From NCBI GenBank assembly GCA_018698735.1, contig JABIPD010000042.1, positions 1-17,616 of the forward strand: a stretch of DNA of 17,616 nt, in the 5' to 3' direction. Under the pieces are notes generated by a model. That model had not been told where the DNA came from. It searched no databases and saw only the letters and a list, made by a program, of their open reading frames with translations. This document shows, one piece after another, positions 11,939 to 17,616 of this stretch. Source of the DNA: Candidatus Jacksonbacteria bacterium. GTDB lineage: Bacteria > Patescibacteriota > Patescibacteriia > UBA9629 > GWA2-43-13. The translations under genes were made by a program, and so were the position numbers. Numbering within the stretch: position 1 is the stretch's first letter; every line of letters starts with the position of its first letter.

Positions 11939-12448
11939 TTAGTACATATTCTTTTTATTTAGGAACACTTTACGCAAAAACTTCCTTTTTCTAAATAATT
12001 TTTTATCGACACTTAATGCTTTAGATCCACTCGACAACAAGATTACCATTTGAATAATAATCAGCAGTAAATTTAACGACCACGTAGAAGGACTCGACCA
12101 CGATGCCAAGAAGAAAAATGTTGAGTTAAGAAAAACGCCCCCTAGTGCAGCAAGATTTACAAACAAGCCTATAATCAACAAAGCTCCTATTACTATCTCT
12201 CCCCACTGAACTATTTGTGCCCAGGTGGCAGCATTCGGAGTAATATATGTTTCGAATAATGTTAAAAACCAACCAGGGACATCTCCAGATAAAAGATACG
12301 CAATGGTTCCTTCTATCTTTTCTGTAAACTCGCCGTCCATCACTTTCTGAACCCCACTTTTTATCCAAAGCGCACCAATAGTAATACGAATAATTGAAAG
12401 CCAAAAAGAACTCCATTTATCTGGGCCATTACCAACTGAAATTGTCAT
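11939..12448 (-). CDS. DoxX / thiosulfate-quinone-oxidoreductase small-subunit family membrane protein
   Basis: A 169-residue membrane protein with hydrophobic segments at about 14-32, 55-72, 82-112 and 122-142 and a strongly basic C-terminus (LFRKRKFLRKVFLNKK). The first helix, SIIRITIGALWIKSGVQKVMDG, and the WGEIVIGALLIIGLFVNLAALGG stretch are typical of the DoxX family. DoxX members take part in sulfur oxidation or membrane redox reactions in some organisms, but most are uncharacterised. It lies 9 bp downstream of nfu and is probably the last gene of the suf operon. A link to sulfide or redox handling in cluster assembly is inferred from position only. Confidence 0.8.
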   Translation of the reverse strand: MTISVGNGPDKWSSFWLSIIRITIGALWIKSGVQKVMDGEFTEKIEGTIAYLLSGDVPGWFLTLFETYITPNAATWAQIVQWGEIVIGALLIIGLFVNLAALGGVFLNSTFFFLASWSSPSTWSLNLLLIIIQMVILLSSGSKALSVDKKLFRKRKFLRKVFLNKKNMY

Positions 12449-12457
12449 ATGTGATTT

Positions 12458-12694
12458 TTATATTGCTACGACTTCTTTTATTTCTGGGACATGTTTTTTT
12501 ATTTCTTTTTCTAATCCCATTTTTAATGTAACACTCGAAAGTGGACATCCCTCACAAGCCCCCATTAAGGTAACCAACACTACGCCGTTTTCATAACTAA
12601 CAAAAGAAACATCTCCGCCATCTTGTTGGATAAACGGGCGCACGATTGCTATCGCTTTTTCGATCTTTTCAACAGTTTCTTTTGTGGCTTTCAT
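12458..12694 (-). CDS. nfu: Nfu-type iron-sulfur carrier (NifU C-terminal domain)
   Basis: A 78-residue protein consisting only of the NifU C-terminal domain, which binds a cluster at a dimer interface and hands it to target enzymes. The essential motif is C47-E-G-C50 in GACEGCPLSSVTLKMGLE. The IVRPFIQQDGGDVSF segment (17-31) is typical. It lies 3 bp after sufU and 9 bp before doxX. No Shine-Dalgarno sequence precedes its ATG, so it is probably translated by coupling. Confidence 0.93.
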   Translation of the reverse strand: MKATKETVEKIEKAIAIVRPFIQQDGGDVSFVSYENGVVLVTLMGACEGCPLSSVTLKMGLEKEIKKHVPEIKEVVAI

Positions 12695-12697
12695 ATA

Positions 12698-13057
12698 TTA
12701 TTTTACACGAAGTGCATTAAAAACTCCATCACGAACAAGTAATGCGCACTTTAAACGCACTGGCGTAATCTCTATCCCGAGCATATCTACTATATCTTCT
12801 TGTGTAAGTTTTAAAACCTCTTCAGCAGACTTACCTTTTGTCCATTCGGTAACTAATGATGCGGCTGCAATGCTAATAGCACACCCATGACCATCGAAAC
12901 CAATTCCTTTAATTAAATCGTGAGTGTTAATCCAAACATCGATTTCATCTCCACACAAAGGATTCGATACATGAGCATGATGAGTACATTCAGAAATCTC
13001 CCCTCTATTTTGAGGATGTTTATAATGCTCTAAAATATGCTCTCGGTACATCGACAT
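12698..13057 (-). CDS. sufU: SufU, IscU-like sulfur transfer partner of SufS
   Basis: A 119-residue NifU N-terminal/IscU-fold protein. The three conserved cysteines are C35 (NPLCGD, with D37), C59 (GHGCAIS) and C104 (RLKCALL). These bind zinc and accept persulfide from SufS in SufU proteins, or a cluster in IscU scaffolds. Pairing with sufS and sufBCD in one operon argues for SufU function. It is shorter than the Bacillus-type protein. The gene starts 1 bp after the sufS stop, so the two are tightly coupled. Confidence 0.93.
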   Translation of the reverse strand: MSMYREHILEHYKHPQNRGEISECTHHAHVSNPLCGDEIDVWINTHDLIKGIGFDGHGCAISIAAASLVTEWTKGKSAEEVLKLTQEDIVDMLGIEITPVRLKCALLVRDGVFNALRVK

Positions 13058-13058
13058 A

Positions 13059-14348
13059 TTATATAAACTTTTTTACGGCTCTTTCTAGAGATTGTAAAAA
13101 CTTGGCAATATCTTCTTCTGTGTTATACACCCACACACTCGCTCGTGCAGTAGCAGAGATATTAAGATACGTATGTAACGGCATGGCACAATGATGGCCA
13201 GCTCGGACTGCTATCGTGTCTTCGTCTAGCACTTGAGCTATATCATGCGGATGAACACCTTTTACTGTAAAAGACACACAACTCGAGCGTTTTTCACTTT
13301 CTTCCGGGCCAAAAATAAACACTTCATTACTATCGTCTGAACTTCGAATAGAAGAGTTTTCTTCCCTCCCTCTTGCTTCAAGAGGGAGTTGGAGGGAGTT
13401 ATTACGTAAACCATCAACAAGCAACTTTAATAATTTTTCTTCGTGATTTTTTATATTATCAAGCCCTATATCTTTAACAAACCGAACAGCAGCGGCTAAT
13501 CCTATTGCTCCTGCAATATGAGGAGTTCCAGCTTCTAACTTCCAAGGCATGGTGTTCCATGTTGATTCATTTTTTGTTACTTCTCGAATCATACTGCCGC
13601 CTGTTATAAACGGCTCAACAGCATGAGCCGTTTCTTTTTTTATATACAACACCCCTATTCCTGTTGGTCCACCAAGTTTATGGCCAGAAAACACCAAAAA
13701 ATCGCAGTCTAATTCTTTTACATCTATTGGTATATGAGGTGCACTCTGAGCAGCATCTATTAACACCGGCACATTCTGTTTTTTAGCTTGAGAAATAATC
13801 TCTTTAATTGGGTTAATAGTCCCCAGCACGTTTGATACATGAGCAAGGGCTAAAAAATCTATTTTTTTAGGGAGACCACCCCCTACCCCCTCCTTCGAAA
13901 GGAGGGGAGAAAGCTCGCCATTATCATCAACGTCTAAATACACCAACTCCCCATTTTTCTCTTTTACTAATTGCTGCCAAGGAACAATATTACTATGATG
14001 CTCTGCAATAGAAAGCCCGATAGTGCACGCTTCTTTTAGATTCCTTCTCGCCCATACATGCGCTACCAGATTAATCCCCTCTGTTGCGTTTTTTACAAAT
14101 ACAATTTCTTCTGGGTCTGCGTTCAAAAATTTCGCAATCTCAGCGCGAGCATCTTCGTACTCCTGAGTTGCTTTCTCACTTAAACTATAAATCCCTCTAT
14201 GGATGTTGGCAGAATATTTCGTATAATAATCGCTTATAGCATCTAAAACACACTGCGGTTTTAATGCAGTTGCAGCACTATCTAAATACACCAGCTGGGG
14301 ATGGTGTTTAAATATCGGAAATTGTTTTTTGATATTATTGCCTAGCAT
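13059..14348 (-). CDS. sufS: SufS cysteine desulfurase with two repeat-derived insertions
   Basis: PLP enzyme that takes sulfur from cysteine for cluster assembly. It has AEHHSN (115-120) with the PLP-stacking histidine, DAAQSAPH (198-205), the Schiff-base lysine K224 in SGHKLGGPTG, and the persulfide cysteine C387 in RAGHHCAMPLH. At 429 residues it is somewhat long. Two segments are encoded by palindromic genome repeats in frame. Residues 147-160 (LLSKEGVGGG, bases 13869-13910) lie just before the strand leading to AHVSNVLG. Residues 316-330 (LQLPLEARGRE, bases 13359-13403) lie in a C-terminal loop. Both are probably surface loops and the active site is intact, so the enzyme is likely functional. 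The ATG at 14348 lacks a ribosome-binding site, and the nuclease cassette lies immediately upstream. Confidence 0.95.
   Translation of the reverse strand: MLGNNIKKQFPIFKHHPQLVYLDSAATALKPQCVLDAISDYYTKYSANIHRGIYSLSEKATQEYEDARAEIAKFLNADPEEIVFVKNATEGINLVAHVWARRNLKEACTIGLSIAEHHSNIVPWQQLVKEKNGELVYLDVDDNGELSPLLSKEGVGGGLPKKIDFLALAHVSNVLGTINPIKEIISQAKKQNVPVLIDAAQSAPHIPIDVKELDCDFLVFSGHKLGGPTGIGVLYIKKETAHAVEPFITGGSMIREVTKNESTWNTMPWKLEAGTPHIAGAIGLAAAVRFVKDIGLDNIKNHEEKLLKLLVDGLRNNSLQLPLEARGREENSSIRSSDDSNEVFIFGPEESEKRSSCVSFTVKGVHPHDIAQVLDEDTIAVRAGHHCAMPLHTYLNISATARASVWVYNTEEDIAKFLQSLERAVKKFI
13359..13403. repeat. CCCTCC/GGAGGG palindromic repeat inside sufS (copy 1)
   Basis: CCCTCCCTCTTG and CAAGAGGGAG form a hairpin, with a trailing GGAGGGAG. 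The frame is open through it and it encodes SufS residues 316-330. Confidence 0.75.
13869..13910. repeat. CCCTCC/GGAGGG palindromic repeat inside sufS (copy 2)
   Basis: CCCCTCCTTTCG and CGAAAGGAGGGG make a hairpin; an adjoining ACCCCCT tract is typical of the family. The frame is open through it and it encodes SufS residues 147-160. Confidence 0.8.
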
Positions 14349-14402
14349 ATATGTATTGTCATTTCGACTGAAGCGAATCCCCCCGCTTAGAATAAGAGGG
14401 GG

Positions 14403-14771
14403 CTAGGGGGAGATATTTTCATTTCTTTTCTTACATTCAAAATATATCTTCTCACAGACTCCTTCGATACCTTTAAAAATTTCTTTACTATTAAACCTTA
14501 TAACTACAATTCCTTTCTGGTGTAAAAACAACGCTCTTTCTTTGTCTTTTGAGATATTTTGAGGATCTTCATGAGTAATGCCGTCAACCTCTACTGCCAA
14601 TCTCAGCTGAGGACAATAAAAATCTATAATGTATTCACCTACTCCATACTGTCGCCAAAACTTGTATCCCAATTGCTTGCGTCTTAATTTCTGCCAAAGA
14701 ATTTGTTCTCCTTTAGGCATTTCTTTTCTAAGCTTTCTTCTGAGTTGTTTTTTAAGAGAATCATTATACAT
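14403..14771 (-). CDS. DUF559 (Vsr-like PD-(D/E)XK) endonuclease-domain protein
   Basis: A 122-residue protein of the DUF559 family, related to very-short-patch-repair endonucleases. The N-terminal KLRKEMPKGEQILWQKLRRKQLG matches the family helix with E22. The nuclease core follows: YKFWRQYGVGEYIIDFYCP with D50, then LAVEVDGITHE with E61, D63 and H67, then GIVVIRFNSKEIF (87-99). Family activity is mostly unproven. The last three residues (ISP) and the TAG stop are encoded by the flanking repeat. It interrupts the suf operon between sufD and sufS in the same orientation, and it has no obvious connection with iron-sulfur assembly. Confidence 0.88.
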   Translation of the reverse strand: MYNDSLKKQLRRKLRKEMPKGEQILWQKLRRKQLGYKFWRQYGVGEYIIDFYCPQLRLAVEVDGITHEDPQNISKDKERALFLHQKGIVVIRFNSKEIFKGIEGVCEKIYFECKKRNENISP

Positions 14772-14784
14772 AATATAATCTAAT

Positions 14785-14822
14785 ATCCCTCCCCAACCCT
14801 CCCTTATATAAGGGAGGGGGAA
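14785..14822. repeat. CCCTCC/GGAGGG palindromic repeat, right of the DUF559 gene
   Basis: CCCTCCCTTATATAAGGGAGGG is a perfect palindrome preceded by CCCTCCCCAA. Its inverted partner with similar flanks (GGGGGAGATATT) lies at 14380-14412, left of the gene. Confidence 0.75.
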
Positions 14823-14873
14823 TAAAGCTCCTCACCAAAGGACGGAGGCTCGAGATGACATTTTTTAAACAAA

Positions 14874-15524
14874 TCATATAAGGGAGGGGGTTAGGTCATA
14901 CGATTTCATTCTACTATGAATCTCTCCTAAAAACCCTTTTGCAATAAGCTCTTCTGCTGTTTTTACATCAATCCCACGAGATTGTAAATAAAACAACTGA
15001 TCTTCGTTAATCCTTCCGGTTGTCGCAGCATGACTTGCTTTTACGTTATTAGCGTTTATCTCTAACTCTGGTTTTGCACGCGAAGTGGCGTGCTCGGAAA
15101 CCAGCAACACCCTATTTTCTAAAAATGCATTTGATTGTTGGGCTGTTTTGTCTATTTTAATCATTCCAAAAAATTCTTGTAAACTCTTGTCTTTCCCCAC
15201 CCCTTTAAACAATGTTTTAGATTTTGAGCGTTCACCTTTGTGATGCTGCACCAAATTAAATCGATACTTTTCTTCTCCATGACTCAACACAGCGCCATAT
15301 ACTTCGGCTTGGGCGTCTTCTTCTATCTCTACAACAAGCTCTCGCTCTTTCTCGGCTTCTTCTACCATAACTGTTTGAGGGATATAAAAATATGAAACAA
15401 ACGCATTTGGTTTTACTTTTATTATTGCTTTTCCAGATTTTTCTGCAGTATCAAAAATAGTGACTGTTTCACCAGCCTCTACAATGATATTACTTAATTT
15501 GTTATTCCATTCAATTTGTTTCAT
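14874..15524 (-). CDS. sufD: SufD-type Fe-S scaffold subunit, short form
   Basis: Partner of SufB in the SufBC2D complex that builds clusters. The ATG at 15524 (MKQIEWNNKL) gives 217 residues. The frame stays open upstream to 15578, but that part (MAKCGERGGL) is translated from a repeat and was rejected. The beta-helix region is followed by the conserved family end: SHAATTGRINEDQLFYLQSRGID (about 164-186) and AEELIAKGFLGEI. SufD proteins of model organisms are about 420 residues; this one lacks most of the N-terminal region, as in some minimal systems. The final DLTPSLI and the TGA come from a CCCTCC repeat. SufB lies 94 bp upstream across another repeat. Confidence 0.87.
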   Translation of the reverse strand: MKQIEWNNKLSNIIVEAGETVTIFDTAEKSGKAIIKVKPNAFVSYFYIPQTVMVEEAEKERELVVEIEEDAQAEVYGAVLSHGEEKYRFNLVQHHKGERSKSKTLFKGVGKDKSLQEFFGMIKIDKTAQQSNAFLENRVLLVSEHATSRAKPELEINANNVKASHAATTGRINEDQLFYLQSRGIDVKTAEELIAKGFLGEIHSRMKSYDLTPSLI

Positions 15525-15546
15525 ACATTCTGCAACACACCCCAGC

Positions 15547-15616
15547 CTTAGGCCACCCCTCTCCCCACACTTCGCCAAGAAGGCTACGGACGGGGCACAG
15601 CTAGAGGGGACCTAAG
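15547..15616. repeat. Palindromic repeat between sufB and sufD
   Basis: CTTAGGCCACCCCTCT is mirrored by AGAGGGGACCTAAG. Inside are ACTTCGCC and CTACGGACGGGGCA, matching the element at 8820-8850. It lies three bases after the sufB stop, so the intergenic mRNA would fold into a strong hairpin. Confidence 0.75.
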
Positions 15617-15618
15617 CA

Positions 15619-17016
15619 TCAACCAACACTTCCCTCCATTTCTAATTCTATCAACCTGTTCATTTCTACCGCGTATTCTAATGGCAATTCTTTTACAATC
15701 GGCTCGATAAATCCATTTACAATCATTAAGCTTGCTTCTTGCTCGGTTAGCCCCCTGCTTTGCAAATAAAATAACTGATCCGCTCCAATTTTCGAAACAC
15801 TTGCTTCGTGACCAATACTTACATCGCTATTATCTATCTGCATGTCTGGATACGTATCAGAAATAGATTGTTCATCTAGAATTAAAGCATCGCACACAAC
15901 ATTTGAAGTAACATGATGCGCGTTAGGATGAACCTTTAACAATCCTCTATAACTTGTTCTTCCGCCACCATAACTTATAGATTTAGAAACCACATGCGAA
16001 GTAGTATACGGAGCAACATGCACTACTTTTCCACCTGTATCTTGGTGCTGGTCTTTTCCTGCCATAGCTAAAGAGAGAATATCTGCACGCGCGCCCTTGC
16101 CAACTAAATACACAGCTGGATATTTCATAGTGGCTTTGCTTCCCAAATTTCCGTCTACCCATTCCACAGTAGCGTCTTCGTGTGCAAATGCTCGTTTGGT
16201 AACGAGGTTATATACATTCTTAGACCAATTCTGAACAGTAGTATACCGAACACGAGCTCCTTTGAGTGCAATAATTTCCACTACCGCGCTATGCAAAGAA
16301 GAGGATTGATAATTAGGGGCAGTACAACCTTCTACATAATGAACAAAGCTTCCTTCGTCTGCAATAATAAGTGTTCGCTCGAATTGCCCTAAATTTCTGG
16401 CATTCATTCTAAAATATGCCTGCAATGGTTTTTCTACATGTACACCAGGCGGCACGTACACAAAACTCCCGCCACTCCAAGTAGCGCTATTTAAAGCTGC
16501 AAATTTATTATCACTCGCAGGAATAATACTGCCTAAATATTTCTTTACTAATTCTGGATGCGTTTTTATTGCTGTTTCTACATCACTAAAAATAACCCCC
16601 TTGGCTTCTAAATCTTTTTGTATACTGTGATACACCACCTCAGAGTCGTACTGAGCACCCACGCCTGCTAAAAAATCTTGCTCCATTTGTGGAACACCTA
16701 ATTTATCAAAAGTTGTTTTAATGTATAGAGGAATATCGTCCCAGCTTTGTTCTTGTTTTTCGGATGGCTTAAGATAGTAATAGATATTTTTAAAATCTAA
16801 TCCAGAGAGATCTGCTCCCCAATCTGGCATGCTCTTTTTTTGAAACCATTCAAATCCATTTAATCTAAAATCGCGAACCCATTTGGGCTCGTTTTTATGA
16901 TGAGAAATTTCTTCTACAATTTTACGGCTTAATCCTTTTGGCGTTTTTATAATATGCGCCTCTTTATCCTTAAACCCGTATTTGTAGTCTTTTGCAGGTG
17001 CAAATGTTTGGTTCAT
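15619..17016 (-). CDS. sufB: SufB, Fe-S cluster scaffold subunit
   Basis: Core scaffold of the SufBC2D complex, where clusters are assembled. At 465 residues it is full length. The N-terminal region has WVRDFRLNGFEWFQKK and PDWGADLSGLDF. The middle has SGGSFVYVPPGVHVEKPLQAYF and the beta-helix with AMAGKDQHQDTGGKVVH. Near the C-terminus are VVCDALILDEQSISDTYPDM, with the conserved cysteine, and DVSIGHEASVSKIGADQLFYLQSRGL, the core family signature. Its ATG overlaps the sufC stop by four bases (ATGA), so translation is coupled to sufC. Confidence 0.97.
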   Translation of the reverse strand: MNQTFAPAKDYKYGFKDKEAHIIKTPKGLSRKIVEEISHHKNEPKWVRDFRLNGFEWFQKKSMPDWGADLSGLDFKNIYYYLKPSEKQEQSWDDIPLYIKTTFDKLGVPQMEQDFLAGVGAQYDSEVVYHSIQKDLEAKGVIFSDVETAIKTHPELVKKYLGSIIPASDNKFAALNSATWSGGSFVYVPPGVHVEKPLQAYFRMNARNLGQFERTLIIADEGSFVHYVEGCTAPNYQSSSLHSAVVEIIALKGARVRYTTVQNWSKNVYNLVTKRAFAHEDATVEWVDGNLGSKATMKYPAVYLVGKGARADILSLAMAGKDQHQDTGGKVVHVAPYTTSHVVSKSISYGGGRTSYRGLLKVHPNAHHVTSNVVCDALILDEQSISDTYPDMQIDNSDVSIGHEASVSKIGADQLFYLQSRGLTEQEASLMIVNGFIEPIVKELPLEYAVEMNRLIELEMEGSVG

Positions 17017-17616
17017 ATTTTTTCATACCCCACCTCTTCTAGTGTATGAGCTAATTCTTTTCCGCCTGTCTTTACAATCGTGCCGTTTTTCATAATATGA
17101 ACAAAATTTGGCTCTAAGTATTTTAAAATACGACTGTAATGAGTTATAGCAAGAACTCCTTTTTCTTTTTTCATCCATTCTTTAATATTCTTGGCAACAA
17201 TTTGTAATGAATCTATGTCTAAACCAGAATCGGTTTCGTCGAGCATAACAAACGAAGGGTCTAACACTGAAAGCTGAAGCATTTCTGCTTTCTTTTTTTC
17301 GCCACCAGAAAAACCTTCATTTACTCCTCGTTCTTTAAATTGCGTTGGAAGGCTTAATTCTGACATAGATTTTTCTATATCTTTATTAAATTCCACAATG
17401 GCAGGGGTGGTTTCTTTTACATGCTGGTGGGCAGATCGTAAAAAGCTTGTCATGCTTACCCCTGGAATTTCTACAGGATACTGAAATGCCAAAAATATTC
17501 CCTTTTGGGCTCTTTCATCTGGAGAAAAATCTAATATATCTTCGCCTTGAAATAAAATCTTACCACTAACAACTGTATATGCGGGGTTTCCAGCAATAAC
17601 ATTTGCCAGAGTAGAT
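17013..17616 (-). CDS. sufC: SufC ATPase, C-terminal portion (N-terminus outside window)
   Basis: ABC-type ATPase that powers the SufB-SufD scaffold. The frame is open to the right edge and begins with STLANVIAGNPAY, the residues right after the Walker A lysine, so only the start and Walker A lie outside. The Q-loop region is GIFLAFQYPVEIPGVSM. The ABC signature is GFSGGEKKKAEM, Walker B is FVMLDETDSGLDID, and the switch histidine is in AITHYSRIL. A TTG further in could be mistaken for a start, but homology clearly extends upstream. It is the first suf gene visible on this strand, overlapping sufB by four bases. Confidence 0.97.
   Translation of the reverse strand, partial: STLANVIAGNPAYTVVSGKILFQGEDILDFSPDERAQKGIFLAFQYPVEIPGVSMTSFLRSAHQHVKETTPAIVEFNKDIEKSMSELSLPTQFKERGVNEGFSGGEKKKAEMLQLSVLDPSFVMLDETDSGLDIDSLQIVAKNIKEWMKKEKGVLAITHYSRILKYLEPNFVHIMKNGTIVKTGGKELAHTLEEVGYEKI

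Larger units (their letters stand above)
14358..14859. mobile_element. Inverted-repeat-bounded cassette carrying a DUF559 nuclease gene
   Basis: GTCATTTCGA (14358-14367) and TCGAGATGAC (14850-14859) are inverted with one mismatch. Inside them, an inner pair of CCCCC..GGGGG hairpin elements (about 14380-14412 and 14785-14822) is also inverted and directly abuts the gene at both ends. The cassette splits sufD from sufS. Mobility is inferred; no transposase or target duplication was seen. Confidence 0.45.

Noticed and set aside
15525..15578. Longer sufD starting at 15578
   Set aside because: The added residues are read from a palindromic repeat; MKQIEW at 15524 begins the family-like sequence.

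Overview
This AT-rich window has a compact layout, small proteins, starts that almost never carry a Shine-Dalgarno sequence, and many small palindromic repeats. That combination suggests a small-genome bacterium of the Patescibacteria/CPR type. This is inference from style and gene content, and no 16S gene is present. TGA is used as a stop codon (for example in sufB and sufD), so the code is the ordinary one and not the TGA=Gly code of Gracilibacteria/Absconditabacteria.

Left part (1-3508, plus strand): the 3' portion of topA (DNA topoisomerase I with four C-terminal zinc ribbons) is followed by an intrinsic terminator. Next come a hairpin-rich intergenic segment that may hold a small RNA, and a short bifunctional-type (p)ppGpp synthetase/hydrolase that lacks the usual C-terminal ACT region. 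Then, on the minus strand, lies a GxxExxY-family PD-(D/E)XK protein boxed by inverted copies of a CACAGAT-type repeat (3517-4070), followed by parB and parA (4077-5878, transcribed parA then parB).

Middle (5879-7563): about 1.7 kb without protein genes. It holds four copies of a 34-35 bp direct repeat ending in a long perfect hairpin, three intact tRNA genes (Leu-CAA, a CAU tRNA, initiator fMet), two broken tRNA copies, and five copies of a ~95-nt element. The elements share a conserved secondary structure supported by compensatory changes. They are arranged element-element-tRNA with a ~98-102 nt period, and this is the most unusual feature of the window. A bidirectional terminator separates the tRNAs from the next minus-strand gene.

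Right part (7618-17616, all genes on minus): a CYTH-domain protein, a four-helix membrane protein of the phage-holin-4_2 family, and a GC-rich island with a consensus promoter and a possible 38-aa membrane peptide. A grx-pepA-aminotransferase group follows. Last is a large iron-sulfur cluster assembly operon running sufC-sufB-sufD-(DUF559 nuclease)-sufS-sufU-nfu-doxX. SufC/SufB/SufD form the scaffold ATPase complex, SufS supplies sulfur, SufU is the zinc-dependent sulfur acceptor/transfer partner, and Nfu carries clusters onward. The operon is littered with CCCTCC/GGAGGG palindromic repeats. Two lie in frame inside sufS, one supplies the 3' end of sufD, and others bracket the DUF559 gene.
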